The translations under genes were made by a program, and so were the position numbers. 64,000 bases of DNA. It comes from Silene latifolia (taxonomy: Eukaryota; Streptophyta; Magnoliopsida; Caryophyllales; Caryophyllaceae). Below are positions 35,226 to 47,428 of this stretch, piece by piece (position 1 is the stretch's first letter; each line of letters opens with the position of its first letter). The notes beneath the pieces were generated by a model that saw nothing but the letters and a program-made list of their open reading frames with translations, made no database searches and was not told where the DNA came from. Location: NCBI RefSeq assembly GCF_048544455.1, contig NC_133526.1, positions 10,060,001 to 10,124,000 of the forward strand, in the 5' to 3' direction.

Positions 35226-35483
35226 CTTCCTCCATTCAACTCCACTCTACCACTTTCTTTTTTCACGTTTGTCAACGAGTGTTTTACGCGTTAAATATCG
35301 TTAGCTACGTATTTGTAAAAAATATAAAAGTTAGATATTTTTAATATACTCATAAAGACGAATCAAACAAGATCCCACATGAATATATTTCCACTTACGT
35401 ATCGAGAGAAAATCGAAATTGAACATACAATTGTGAATAGTGTACAAAAGTGAAATAGGTAGAGTGGAGTTGAATGGAGGAAG
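35226..35483. mobile_element. Stowaway-like MITE with 26-bp perfect inverted ends
   Basis: The ends cttcctccattcaactcc and their reverse complement match over 26 bases. TA flanks both sides (35224-35225 and 35484-35485). 258 bp, no coding content. Confidence 0.85.
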
Positions 35484-35608
35484 TAATAACCACAATAATA
35501 CATTCTCTCTCTCCAATTAGCTCACCATACTACAATATACTTTAGCTTATTTAATTCAAACACCTTTAATTTCCATGCCACCCATAAATCACCAATTCTC
35601 ATGTGTGG

Positions 35609-35774
35609 TCGATATCCGTCACAAGCTTGTGACGGGTCAAATAAAACTCATATGAGAGGATAAAGACAACTCATTTGTGATTCCCTATGCATTCTACTTT
35701 TTGTCTTATTTATCCATGTGTGTGATACTTGACCCGTCACAAATTTGTGACGGATATATCCGTCACAAGTGAGA
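35609..35774. mobile_element. Foldback MITE with 'ccgtcacaa' palindromes
   Basis: The left arm gatatccgtcacaagcttgt and the right arm are inverted copies, and each arm is itself palindromic. It is related to the decayed copy at 3545. Target duplication unclear. Confidence 0.6.
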
Positions 35775-36063
35775 CCTATTACCCATGAATAGGGAGAGTT
35801 ATTCAGAATAGGAGAGAGTATGCCTTTATGAGGGTTTTTATCGGTAAATATAGCAAATCACCCATTAGTTTGATACTTTGATACAATGTGCATTTAAGAC
35901 CCTTAATATATAAATATAGCAAATTGATCCCAAAAATTTCTTTTAATGTACAATTAACTACATGTCTTATTTTCAAGTGTTAGAGATGTGTTTTTTATCT
36001 ATTTTTTACCTAAGACGGTTTTAAGATAAACCTACTATTAAAAGAGGGAATTCAATTGAAAAC

Positions 36064-36205
36064 ATAATTATTACTATATGATCAAAAACCAAACCTTAAA
36101 AGACCAAATAATTATTACTATATGATCGAAAACCAAACCTTAAAGACCAAATAATTATTACTATATGATTGACAACCAAATCTTAAAGATCAAATAATTA
36201 AAATT
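36064..36205. repeat. Tandem repeat, three units of about 44 bp
   Basis: The unit 'attattactatatgatc' plus 'aaccaaa(c/t)cttaaa' occurs three times. It lies just outside the left end of the large MULE. Confidence 0.75.
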
Positions 36206-36705
36206 GGCGGTAAAAAGATGTTTAAGAGAGGGCATGCATGTAAGGCAATAAAGGATCGATCGAAAAGGCTACAGATACACTAGGTGTACAAATTTTTTGT
36301 ACACCATCCAATACGGACATGACACGTGGCAAACCATGCTAAATTAGGTTAAATGGATTTAGGGTTAGGTTAGTCATTTTGCATATGTAGTTAACTACTA
36401 TATGGTTAGTTTTAATTCCTATTTCATTTATTTTGTTTCCATTTATATTTAGGCAATTACATAAAAATGAAATACTTAATTTATTATAAAATAACCATTA
36501 ATGTTTACAAAATAATTAATTTTTGCATCAAACAATTATTTGCATCAAATTAACGAAACTGTAATTCAATTAGACATCTGACTAAATTAGGGTTTATCCC
36601 TAAATTGAATTAGGGATCAAAACAATTGAATTTCGTATAACATTTCCCCCCTAATTTAATTGAATTAATAAAATTAATGGATCGATATATCAATTTTATC
36701 GAAAT

Positions 36706-37285
36706 TGTTCGAAGCAGGTTTGTTTACCACGCTAGCTTTGTCGAATAATGCCTCTTCTAGCCTTGACTGCTCTCCTCGGCCTCTCCTGCAACAATGAGCA
36801 AACTGAGGGCTTGGCTTTGTGCCAAGCGTACTCACTCCGACGCTCTAGTCAGTGAACTTACTGTGATTAAGTAGGATGTAGCTTGATGACGTGTATTGTA
36901 GAGAGATGAGAGAGATAATACCAATTTAAGTGGTTCTTAGGTTAGATTCTGGATCGCCTCCTCAATGAGGATTGAGGAGTATTTATAGACTTTCACCTTT
37001 TGTCACGTAGTGGCCAAGTGGGCCAAGTGGCATAGCAGGTGGAAAGACTGATCTACCCTCGGCCGAGGGACCTATGGCGGCCGGCGAGCACAGTTGACTC
37101 CATGCGAGGGTTCTTGGATGTGAGTACGCGGGTATGGGCCCCGGCTGTAGGTTGCCATGCCGAGACCAGTGGCCGGGCAGAAAAGGCTGCATCGGTAGGA
37201 TGTCGAGTCATTGGCTTCTTTGTGGATGTCTCGACCCCACTCAATATGTTGACTTGGTCGGCGGGTGCGAGAATATGCCCCATCA
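36706..37285 (-). repeat. 3' LTR of the gypsy element
   Basis: Its plus-strand copy starts tgttcgaagcagg and ends gccccatca. Compared with the other LTR it lacks about 13 bases near this outer end and differs by many small indels. A TATA-like 'tatttata' lies near 36970-36980. Confidence 0.9.
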
Positions 37286-37298
37286 ATTTGCCCCAGCG
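37286..37298 (-). other. Polypurine tract of the gypsy element
   Basis: On the minus strand, cgctggggcaaat directly precedes the LTR start TGATGGGG. This is the usual place and composition of a gypsy polypurine tract. Confidence 0.75.
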
Positions 37299-37772
37299 TA
37301 GTCTATGCCGTGGTATGGGCTCCGATGTATGTTGAGCGTATATTCTGCGCAAGTGAAAATTTTCTCGCCCCGGCTTCTTTTCCCTCGGCTTATTACGTGC
37401 GGGCCGTTCCATATCCCCCTCCACATGGATGGGTAATGGACATCAAATGTGGAAGAGAAAATGTTACTTGCCGGCGGACTCAAGGTTGAGAGTGCCGGTG
37501 TACTTTTGATTGCCCCCGGCCGGTGCTACCTAGCTTGGTTAGTCATACTGCCGGCGGAGAACAGATACTTTAGGATTTTGCTGAGGAAGATGAATAGTCA
37601 AAGGGATATAAAGGGGCGTGTTGAAGACGCTTGGTTACTGTTGCATTGATTGACATTCAACTGTTGCGTCGATTGACATTCCGTGTACGCATGCCTGACA
37701 TGTGTCTCTTCGTTGATTGGCTGACGCTTTATGGGCTGCGTTTTGATTGGTCCTCCTTTATGGGCTTTTGCC

Positions 37773-37780
37773 TATAAATA
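37773..37780 (+). promoter_or_regulatory. TATA box for the antisense frame of the gypsy element
   Basis: TATAAATA lies on the plus strand, opposite to the polyprotein, about 190 bases before the ATG at 37966. The intervening leader is pyrimidine-rich. The placement suggests that the antisense frame has its own promoter. Confidence 0.55.
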
Positions 37781-37965
37781 CCAGACTTTTGAAGTGAAAT
37801 TGGTTAGCAATTTCATTCATTCTAAAAATTTTCTTCTTTCCAAAATTCCAAGTCTTTCCCTCTCTTCCGATCTTCAGAATTTTTACGTCGGCGTAGCACT
37901 TTTCTTCAAGGTAAACCGAAAAACCTTTTCAACTTTTTGTTTTGTTTAAGTAATTGTTGTGAACC

Positions 37966-40620
37966 ATGTCTTCTATCGATGCCGGTCCCAAGATGCCGTG
38001 CGCCGGGGTTCCCCGTCGCGTTTTGATGAGGAGGAGGTGGTAGCCGCAATTCCGTTAAGGTCGAGGGCCCTAGGTCTCCTTCCCTAAAGTTGACCGCAGA
38101 GTTCTGGAGGAGTGGGAGGACGATGACGATGTGGATGACGGTGATGATGATGAGGAAAGGAATCCTTCCGGGGCGGAGAGGGCGGCGATCTTGCATCATT
38201 ACGATGCCTGTACTACGGCGCCGATCGTGGTTTTATCGATAAGTTGGTCCGCTGCTCCGCTCTGAATTTTAAGAGCACTTCTTTTTTGGCAAGGGGTACA
38301 ACATTGTCATCCCTGGGGAGGGTCAGGCCGTCTGTTGCCCTCCCCCGGGTCACATCGGCGTATATATGAGGCACCTGGAGTATGGTCTCCGGTTTCCTCT
38401 CAATATGTACGTCTCTTCCATAATTCAGGCGATGAACGTTGCAGCGGCGCAGCTTCACCCTTTGGCCGTTAGGACTATAGTCGGCTTCGTGTGGTCGTGT
38501 CGCCAGGGGGTGATCCCAACGGTAAACTTATTCCGCCGAATTCATTTTCTTCGAATGAATGTTCAAGGTGGCCGGGGTGGTATAGCGTCCCGGATCGAGC
38601 GGGCTATCTCACCGTGCCTAAGCTCACCTCTTGCAAGGGCTGGAAGGAACGGTGGGTGTATGTCGAGGTCCCAGATGATTATCCGTTGCCTCGGTCTTTT
38701 GAGCACCATGTTAACTTGCGGTGCGAGAGCAAAGGGGAGCGTGAGAAGATGATCCCCAAGGGCAAGAATAAGATGGACGCCGGAATGTCTATCTTAATGA
38801 GGACGAAAGCGAGGCACTCAAGCTTTTCGAGGTCGATGATGATGGGCGCCGAAGGTTTGGTTGCCCCAGACGCAAGTCATCCGGATGGATGAGCCGCTTT
38901 GCCACGTCGGCCTCATACCGGCCCTAGCACGGGGTGAGTGGGGTCGGTGTGAGGCCCATTTCTGCTTTAATGTTTTTCGTTGTTTGTTTCTTGACATGTC
39001 CCTTCGTCTAAGTTTTGCTTTGTTTCTTTTACGAGCACTTTGGTCCCGAATGTCGAGCAACTCCTCGAGAAGATGGGGCTGGACAAAGACGGAAACGTTA
39101 AGGAGAAGAGTCCGAAGGTCGATGTGCATGACCGCCGTCCGTCGCCTCGACCTCCTGAAGGGCTTGGATGATACGGCGGCCCAGGCCAAGGTAGCTGCTT
39201 GCCATTCCTCGCCGGTCCGAAAAGCCAAGTCTACGGCGGCGACGGTGTCAACCTCTGTTCCGCCTCCACCCACCGGAGGTGGAGGTCGTTGACATTGTCG
39301 ATGGAGAGGATTCCGATCTTGAGGATCTCCGCTTAGGCGCAAGAGGAAAAGATCGACCCATGACACCGATGCTTCGCTTCCGTCGCTCATGTTAATGCCG
39401 GTAGCCGAGAAAACGGATCAATCGGCCAAGAGGAGCAAGCCCTCCGTGCGGTCTAACTTGCGGCTCGGTTTAGCCGGCTCATTAGATATACCTGATGACC
39501 GGCTCTACGGTATGTCCATGAACGTTGACGTGGACTCTTTGGTTGAATTTTTGTAGATCAACCGGCGCGATCTGTCCCGATTCTTGAGCGGCGAGTTGAG
39601 AAGAGGCCTATGCAGACGGCGGGAAAAAATGCCGACTCCGTACTCGCGTCGATATCCAACGACCGGCTCATAGCGGAGGGTACAAAGCTGAGCAAGAAGG
39701 TTGGGATTTGGTCCGATCTGGTCGGCTCTCGTATTAGGGAGCAAGAAAAGGCTTTGGCCGAGACGGGGCCGTTGATAGAGCAGCTGAGGCTCGATGTTGT
39801 TGCCGCAAAGGGGGTGGCCGGAAAGGCTAAGCATGACCTCCTTGCCGCACAAGCGCGGGTCGAGGAAATTGAGAAGCTGCTGTCGGCCGAGAAGGCCAAG
39901 GTAGAGGCTGCTGACTCTGCCGCCGCCAAGGCGAAGGAGGAGGAACGGGACGGTACAAGGGCGGCTACGACGTCGTTGTCGCCCAAAGGGAGGAGTCGAA
40001 AGGGCGTATCGGCTCCAGCGAGTCGCATAGGGAGACTAGTGCTATCCTTGCCCAAAGGGAGAAGGATATTGAGACACTTCAAAACACGCTTCTCCCACGC
40101 ATGTGTGCTCAGTATAGGGACCTGACCGAAGAAGCTTTCAGGGAGGTGGTAGATGAGGTCTATCCGGATGGCTCCTTTCTGTGGACAAAATTTGACGAGC
40201 TGTTCGATGATAGGCTCGAAGCTAAAGAGAAGGCTGCGGCAGATAAGGCTGCCGAGGATGCCAGGGCCAAGAAGGAGGAGGAGGCGACCGGCTGCAAAGG
40301 CGGCCCTTGCGAGAGAGAAGACGAGGGCGGCCGAGGAGGAGTCTCGCTGATCGAAGGCAGGTGAGGATGCTAAGGCGCTAAGAAAGCCGAGGATGCTAAG
40401 GTGCCCGGAGCGCATCTAAGTCGCTCACCGAGGGTAACGCTGGCGATGGCGGTAAGGGCAAGCGACGACAGCATAGGGAGACGGGCGGTCGTCACCGAGG
40501 CTCACCCGGCGTCTCGGATAGCTTCACTATTCGGGGGCCAACTATTAAGCCTTTTCTCCCGCCATCCTTTTGGCGCTTCAAAGAACCAGTCCGTAACCTT
40601 TTGCTTTACTTTTCCTTGTA
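37966..40620 (+). pseudogene. Antisense extra reading frame (aORF) of the gypsy element, frame-broken
   Basis: A long coding region lies on the strand opposite gag-pol. It starts at ATG 37966 and continues through several frames, so it contains indels. The segment at about 38360-38720 encodes YGLRFPLNMYV, AQLHPLA, and further on PGWYSVPDRAGY and CKGWKERWVYV. This layout matches the plant 'putative gypsy type transposon' family (Pfam Transposase_28, assigned from memory of the family pattern). The region at 39610-40350 encodes a Lys/Glu/Ala-rich coiled coil with phrases such as EEIEKLLSAEKAKVEAADSA. Antisense extra frames after integrase are known in Tat-lineage elements; their role is not established. 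A 3' leader-like stretch follows to about 40720. Confidence 0.7.
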
Positions 40621-40786
40621 CTTTGTAAAACCTTGGTAGGTAGAGTCTTGGCTTATCCCAAAGGGGACGGCCGTCGTCTGTATTTCTCCTTCTTGTAACT
40701 TTGTTATCTTTTCCTTAAATGTGAACTCGCTTGTTTTGCCTCTGGCTTGGCCGAGGCCTTTGATTTATTCCTTCACTTGTCTTCTT

Positions 40787-41022
40787 GCGTTAATTAATTG
40801 AGCGCTTTTTCGTTTCTACCTTCGGCTTCAGCCGAGGCGGTTTAGATGCGTATCTCAATCGTGTTTAACGTCTTTAAGCTCGGTCTTAATTTGCCGAGGC
40901 GATTGCGTTAACTAATTGAGCGCTTTTTCGTTTTTACCTTCGGCTTGGCGAGCGGTTAGAATGCGTATCTCAACCTGTGTTTAACGTCTTTAAGCTCGGT
41001 CTTAATTTGCCGAGGGCGATCG
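40787..41022. repeat. Tandem repeat of 118 bp in gypsy 3' region
   Basis: Two units begin 'gcgttaa(t/c)taattgagcg' at 40787 and 40905 and run to 'tttgccgagg'. A tandem repeat in this position is a known trait of Retand-like elements. No coding sense was seen. Confidence 0.85.
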
Positions 41023-41287
41023 CGTTTCACTCGTCTCTTCCCGGCCGATTCCGGGGCAACGGAGTTTACGTTTTGACCGCCGTTGAACATATGTTAGCAT
41101 ATCGGCTCGTCCCCGTCACTCCCGTTAAAGGGGATGAGACGAGGTTTTAGCTCCGTCTGTTGTGTACGTATGTTAGTATGCCTTCTGATTGGGGTGGATT
41201 AACACTTTGATGAAAAAACTTGGATGACTCCTCATTAGATATGAATATGCATTGGGGTGCCAACAATTGTTTTGGGCAACTCATTTG

Positions 41288-42590
41288 TTAAACAAAGTAT
41301 TTTACGAGATTGTCGGTGTTCCAATGGCTCATCAAAGGTACATCTCCCATGTCCGTCAGCCGGTATGTACCCGGCCTCATTTCTTCAACTACCTTGTAGG
41401 GACCCTCCCGATTGGCCGTCAACTTGCCATGGATGTTTCCTTTGTTGGTGGCGGCTGACTTCCTTAGGACCAGATCTCCTACTTTTAAGTCCCTTTTGTG
41501 GACTCTTCGGTTGTAGGCCCTTTTCATTCGGCTCTGATATACGGCTAAGTTGAGGCGTGCCGTATCTCGGCTTTCTTCGACCAGGTCCAGGGAGGTTCTT
41601 AGGCCTTCCTCGTTTTCATCCGGGTTAAAAGTGGCCGTTACGAATGTTGGCACCGTTGCTTCAATCGGCGGGGATCGCCGGACCCGTAGACTAGGTGAAA
41701 AGGATCGTACCCGTTGCTTCTTTCTCCGTGGTCCGGAGGGACCATAGAACGCCGGGTAGCTCATCGGCCCATCTTCCCTTGAGGTCTTCAACTGTCTTCT
41801 TCAAGCCGTTGAGGATCGTTTTATTGGTCGCCTCACTTTGTCCGTTGCTGCGGGGTGGCGGACGGAGGAGTATGCAAATTTGATGGCGAGCTCTTCCAAC
41901 CAGCTCATTATTGTGTCACTCCAAAATTCTCGGCCATGGTCGAACACCATGACTTGGGGTAACCCAAAACGAGTTATGACATTTTCCCGGATCACCTTTC
42001 TTACGGCCGCCGCGTTTTCGCAGAGCCGCCCACGGCCTCAACCCATTTGGTGAAGTAGTCGACGGCGACGATTAGGAACTTTCTTCCTCCTGGATGCCGT
42101 TGGAAATGGCCCTAGTAGATCCATTCCCCACATGCAAAGGGAAGGGGATTAAGCACTGTTGCGGTCTCGGGAAGGTGCGTGTATCACCGGAGCGTGCATC
42201 CGATAAATTGTTGCATTTTCTGGTTTTGTTTCGGAATCCTCAAGCATGGTGGGCCAGAAGTAGCCGGCTCGGAGAGCTTTGTGGGCTAGTGTTCTTGCCC
42301 CCATGTGATGAGCACGATGCCTTCGTGTATTTCACAGATTAGCTCTGCATCGGTTGGACCGACACACTTCAGAGTGGCCTTGTCACGGACCTCCCGTATA
42401 ACTCTCCTTCAAATACCAAGTACCTTCTGCGATCCTCTTTATCTTTTGTGAGAGATTGCGGTCCTCCGAACTCATTTGTCGGTTTAAACCTCTTTATCGG
42501 ACTCATCCATGTCGTCTCGGCTTCCACGTCGCACACCATGCCGATGGTTTCGTCAATGCTTTTAGCGTTCTCGATGTCCACCAAAGACGG
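41288..42590 (-). pseudogene. Gypsy integrase region, frame-broken
   Basis: On the minus strand, fragments in different frames give the zinc-binding head region (LAHKALRAGYFWPTML near 42230-42300), part of the catalytic core (VMVFDHGREFWSD near 41930-41960, where DHG stands in for the usual DNG) and the C-terminal part with KVGDLVLRK and EGPYKVVEE. The last segment (41288-41791) is an open 167-codon frame and is the 3' end of pol. Frame changes between the pieces prevent a full product. Confidence 0.85.
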
Positions 42591-42799
42591 TGCGGCTGAT
42601 ATTCTTTATGGTCGAATCGGCCGGCTTTGAGAGAGCGTCGGCCCGGTTGTTCTCGGACACAGGGATGTGTCGCATTTTGAATGACTTCAATTTTGAGGTC
42701 TCGGCTCTTACCTTTTCCGGTATCTTACCATCCCATCGTCCCGAGCCAGTACTCTCCTTCGTATTGGTTAGTCACCAAGAGAGAGTCTGTTTTCAAAAT

Positions 42800-43170
42800 G
42801 ATGTGTTACTGCCCGGCGGCTCTGGCTAACTCAACTCCGGTTATCACTGCCTCATATTCGGATTCGTTGTTTGAGGTCGAGAAGGTGAACTTCAAAGCGT
42901 ACTCGAATTCGTCCCCGTTTGGGCTGATGATAAGGATGCCGGCTCCCGAGCCGTTCGTTGTGGAGGATCCATCGGTATATACCTCCCACATGCCGGGACA
43001 CGATTCTTCCCGATACGTGCATTCGGCCAAGAAGTGCGCGGCGCCTGCCCCTTTATCGAAGGCCTCGGTTTGTATTGAATGCCGAAGCCGGATAGCTCTC
43101 GCCCATTTGATAAGTCTCGCTTTGATCGTTCGAATTTTTCAATGCTTTTTCCAATGGCTGGTCGGTTAAG
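42800..43170 (-). pseudogene. Gypsy RNase H region
   Basis: The minus-strand frame at 42806-43030 encodes WEVYTDGSSTTNGSGAG and NNESEYEAVITGVELA, the first two acidic motifs of the retrotransposon RNase H fold. The frame then breaks. Confidence 0.8.
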
Positions 43171-43353
43171 ACCGTCATGGGATGTGCGTCAAGTAGGGTT
43201 TCAACTTCCTTGCGGCAACAACCACGGCAAGGCTGCTTTTTCAATCAGCGGGTAGTTTCTCTCGGCGAACAACAGTGTATGGGCGATAAAGTAGATTGGT
43301 CTTGCTTGTTTTTTCTTCTCGACGATTACGACCGACCGTGGCCGAGGTTCTTG

Positions 43354-44235
43354 CTAGATATAGATATAGTGTTTCCCCCAATCGGTCGGGCGGTGTCGGG
43401 AGAGTTTGCGGATGGGCCTTCGATTGTTTGAAAGCCGTGCTCTGTTCCTCCCCCCTGCCAAGTCCTTATTCCCCTTTAGCACTTTGAAGAATGGGGTGCT
43501 CTTGTCGGTGACCGAGAGATAAAACGGGCAAGGGCCGCCATCCTCCCGGTCAAGATCATGACCTCTTTGCGATTCCTCGGCTCCGGCAGGTCTAGAATTG
43601 CTCGCACTTTCTCGGATTGGCATCAATTCCCCGGCGCCGATAAGCACGCCGAGGAATTTGCCGGCCCGGTTCGAAGTTGCACTTTGTAGGGTTAAGCTTC
43701 ATCTTGTATTTCCTTAGTGAACAAAATGTCTCGTGTAAATCGGCTAGGTGCTCGCCGTCGGACTTGCTCTTGACAATAGCATCGTCGACGTAAGCCTCAA
43801 TGTTTCGTCCTTTTTGATTTTGGAACACTTTGTCCACCAGTCTTGTGTAAGTCGCGCCGGCGTTTTTCAAACCAAACGGCATCATCTTGTACATGTAGGT
43901 GCCGTGTATGGTGATGAATGCGCATTTAGGCATGTCTTCCTCTGCCATGAATACCGATGGTATCCTGAAAAGCGTCGAGCGAGGCTCGGCATTGTGTAGC
44001 CTGCCGTTGCGTCTATTAAGCTATCTATCCGAGGCAAGGGGTAGCAATCTTTCGGGCATGCTTTATTAAGTTGCGTAAAATCAACACACATCCTCCACCC
44101 CCCTGATGACTTTTTAACCATGACAACGTTAGCTAGCCATTCAGGGTATGTACAAGGGATGATAAAGCCCGCATCTAACAACTTATCGACCTCGGCCTTG
44201 ATGGCATCTTCTTTTTCGGCCGAGGAGTTTCTCAC
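43354..44235 (-). pseudogene. Gypsy reverse transcriptase region, frame-broken
   Basis: The minus-strand frames give GFIIPCTYPEWLANVVMVKK, WRMCVDFTQLNKACPKD and YPLPRID in the upstream piece (43882-44235). The downstream piece (43592-43948) gives MMPFGLKNAGATYTRLVD and the catalytic YVDD (43781-43792). The two pieces overlap in different frames, so a frameshift lies near 43900-43970. Confidence 0.9.
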
Positions 44236-44499
44236 CCTCTCGCTTCACAGGGCGGGCGCTGGGAGTACGTTCGGCTTGTGGACGATGACCTCCGGCTCAC
44301 ACTGCATCTCGGTGGCGAGTATGCAAAGACATCTTTGTTCCTTTTCAGCAGGTCTAGGAGATCGGCCCTGAATTTTGGTTCCAGTGCCGACACCGACGAT
44401 CACGGTGCGTCCTGGATCAATCTCTATCTCTGTTCGGTCTCGGCCCCTTCGACCATGGCGACGTGGTTGGTGCTCATCGGTTCGTCCTCCTGTCTTAAG

Positions 44500-45351
44500 G
44501 ATGGGTTCTTCCCTTTTTCCTCTTTCTTTGCCACTTTGAAGGATTGCATGTTGCATCCTCTTGCCGATATTTGGACGTTGACCACCTCGTCTTTTTTGTT
44601 CTTTGAGACGAGTTTATGAACCTCTCCGCGGTCCGAGACATACATCGGTGTCGGGGCCGGATGGACATTACAAAGATCGACCTCACTCGGGTGACACGAC
44701 CGATGAGAACGTTGTATGCGGATGAGCCGTCGATGACCACGAACTCGGACATCACATTCTTGGCCGCGTCGGACCGGCCGAACATCACTGGTAACTTGAT
44801 AGACCCCGGGGGACCAAGCCCGCCCGGAGAAGTCCGTACAATGGGTTGGTGCATGGGCTAAGGTCCTCAATTTTCGTAGCCGAGCCCCGAAAGCACTCCC
44901 TGAACATGATGTTCGTGTAAGCACCCGTGTCAATCAGGCATCTCATGACCAGGTGGTTGGCTATGTCTAAGTGGACTACGAGTGGGTCGCTATGCGGGGC
45001 GATGACTCCTTCGTAGTCCTTCCTCCCAATAGTTATGTTCGGGATGTTGGAAGGGCGGGCCGCTGTAGTGGGCACGAAGTTGACGGCCTGATACAGTTCG
45101 TTCAGGTGCCGCTTGTGCCCGTGAGCGGATCCGCCGTTCTCGTTTCCCCCGATGACAACATGAATTGTTCCCATTCGTTGAAAGACGGATTTTTTATCTG
45201 AGCCGCCGGTGCTAGTCTTTTGGCCTCCGGCAACATATTTGCCGAGGCTGCCTTTTCGGATCAGTTCTTCAATGGCATTCTTCAAATGCCGGCAGTCGTT
45301 GGTTAAGTGACCGGTGTGGCCGTGGTACTCACAAAGATGGGCTCGTGTCAC
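44500..45351 (-). pseudogene. Gypsy zinc-knuckle-like and protease region
   Basis: On the minus strand CEYHGHTGHLTNDCRHLK, typical of Tat-lineage gag ends, is followed by the aspartic protease motif LIDTGAYTNIMF and the later FVVIDGSSAYNVLIG. A frame change separates the last two. Together they form the end of gag and the protease. Confidence 0.85.
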
Positions 45352-45359
45352 CGTCCCCC

Positions 45360-46745
45360 CTAGGTTTGGGGGGCCTTTCCCACTTCTGCCCCTCGTTTCT
45401 GCTCAGGGAGAAGACCTCGGCGGCCGATACGACCAGGGGGGTGTGATCTTTGTACTTCTTATGGTAGTACGGACCTGAACTCCCCGGCGTCGGTGGGTTC
45501 TCGCTTCCTGGGGGGCTGTCGGTCCGCGACCTATTATTGTCACGGCGCCCTTCATCCGGCTTGTCCTCCCGGTGGCTCTTTCTTTCTCGAGTGCCGGCCT
45601 CGCCGTGGCCTATCCATATTTTGTGATAGTCTTCGACCTTAATGGCCTGGTCGGCCAATTTCTGGCGGACTCAAGGCTCGAGCCACCGCACTTGATGAGC
45701 TCGTTTTTCAAGTCCCCTCCGGGGAGGCCTTTCATCGCGAAGGCCGCTAGTTCATTTGTTCGGCTCCCTAATCTGCCGAACCCGGCATCGAACCTTTTCA
45801 CATAGCTTCGGAGTGACTCGCCTCCCTCCTGCTCGATGGTCGGGAGATCCGACGTCTCGACGGCTCTCCTTTATTGGTAGAGTCTTTGGGCCAAAACGCG
45901 TCTCTTAGGTCGGAATAGGAGTATACCGACCCACGGGGTAGCCCCTTGTACCGGCTTTGCGCCATTCCAACCAAGGTCGTTGGGAAAACTCGGCACTGCA
46001 CCTCGTCAGGTTGCTCCCACACCGACATGTGAGACTCGAAAGCCTCGGCATGATCGGTTGGGTCGCCTCTCCTTTGTATGATATAGACGGTAGCTTTAGC
46101 TTTGGCGGCACACAGGTCTCTAGGACGTAGGCACGAGGGGGCAGTCGACCACGTGTCTAATGACACGCGGCGATCGGCTCCTCGTGTCCCTAGTCCGGCC
46201 CCTCCCCGTGGCGGGAAGGGCTTCTTCTCCGACTGCGGTGAGTCGGACTCCTTCTTCGACTCGCGGTGAGTCGGACTCCTTCTCCGACTCTGGTGAGTCG
46301 AACTCCTTTCGCTCGTCTGGGGCATGCCTCGTGGGTGTCGCGGCGACATCGTCCTTCCGTGAGTGCGGGAAGGGCTTAGTTCTACCACCGACACTCTGGG
46401 CTCCCAGGCGTCTTGGCGGTTCGGCCTCTCTTAGTGCTTCGTTCGGGTTTCTCGGAGTCACCTTTTGGGCCCTAGCTTCCTGGATCAAGCTTCCGCCGCT
46501 CTTATCGGTGTGACGGTGTGAGCGAGCGCGGCGACAATCGAGTCCGGAAGGCGCTTCGGCTTTCTTTGCATCAACCACACGCCCCATGACGGTGACCTGG
46601 TCGGCGGGCGGCGGCGTATCGGCATTATTGGCATCCCGAATTCGGTTGAATTATCCGGTGGTGGAGGGGCACAACCCCAGGTGTGGACGGTATCACCTGG
46701 TGGAGGGGCTCTTGATTCTACGAACACCTCTTGTTCTTTTGACAT
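45360..46745 (-). pseudogene. Gypsy gag region
   Basis: The minus-strand start is ATG at 46745. Central frames contain GDPTDHAEAFESHMSVW and CRVFPTTLVGMAQSRY, the retrotransposon gag core. Arg/Ser-rich linkers lie on either side. Several frame changes are present. A short imperfect repeat with 'cgactc(g/t)(c/g)ggtgagtcg' lies at about 46230-46310. Confidence 0.85.
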
Positions 46746-46816
46746 CTTCTTAGCTTTTTTGGGTGGGTTTTCTTTTTTTTTTTTTTGTTTGGGAATGACT
46801 AGCTTCTAGTATCGGG

Positions 46817-46835
46817 CTCCCCACGAGGCGCCAAT
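46817..46835 (-). other. Primer-binding site of the gypsy element
   Basis: On the minus strand attggcgcctcgtgggg follows the LTR end ...ggaaca directly. The TGGCGCC start is usual for gypsy primer-binding sites. I do not name the tRNA. Confidence 0.75.
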
Positions 46836-47428
46836 TGTTCCGGGTAAGAATTCAAAGCGGGTTTGTTTACCACGCTAGCTTTGTCGAATAATGCCTCTTC
46901 TAGCCTTGATCGCTCTCCTCGGCCTCTCCCGCAACAATGAGCAAACCGAGGGCTTGGCTTTGTGCCAAGCGTACTCACTCCGACGCTCTAGTCGGTGAAC
47001 TTACGTGATTAAGTAGGATGTAGCTTGATGACGTGTATTGTAGAGAGATGAGAGAGATAATACCAATTTAAGTGGTTCTTAGGTTAGATTCTGGATCGCC
47101 TCCTCAATGAGGATTGAGGAGTATTTATAGACTTTCACCTTTTGTGACGTAGTGGCCAAGTGGGCCAAGTGGCATAGCAGGTGGAAAGACTGATCTACCC
47201 TCGGCCGAGGGACCTATGGCAGGCCGGCGAGCCTGGTTGACTCCATGCCGAGGGTTCTTGGATGTGAGTACGCGGGTATGGGCCCCGGGTAGGTTGCCAT
47301 GCCGAGACCCGGTGGCGCAGCCCGAAAGGCGCATCGGCTGGGATGTCTGAGTCATTGGCTTGCTGTGGATGTCTCTGACCCCACTCAATATGTTGACTTG
47401 GTCAGCGGGTGCAGAATATGCCCCATCA
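46836..47428 (-). repeat. 5' LTR of the gypsy element
   Basis: The plus-strand copy starts tgttccgggtaag and ends gccccatca. It is the more complete of the two LTRs (593 bp). Confidence 0.9.

Larger units (their letters stand above)
36706..47428 (-). mobile_element. Ty3/gypsy retrotransposon, Tat/Retand-like, inserted in MULE inverted repeat
   Basis: Two LTRs (36706-37285 and 46836-47428) in the same minus orientation bracket gag, protease, reverse transcriptase, RNase H and integrase in that order, the Ty3/gypsy order. About 4 kb lies between integrase and the 3' LTR. It holds an antisense reading frame and a tandem repeat, as known for the Tat lineage (Ogre, Retand). The internal DNA is much more GC-rich than the host. 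The 5-bp flanks (gaaat and gtttt) do not match, so a target duplication is not evident. The polyprotein is broken by many single-base frame changes. Confidence 0.9.

Noticed and set aside
36983-37489. Several open frames in the left gypsy LTR and beyond
   Set aside because: They are in the LTR and its flank, are broken in the other LTR and have no family features.
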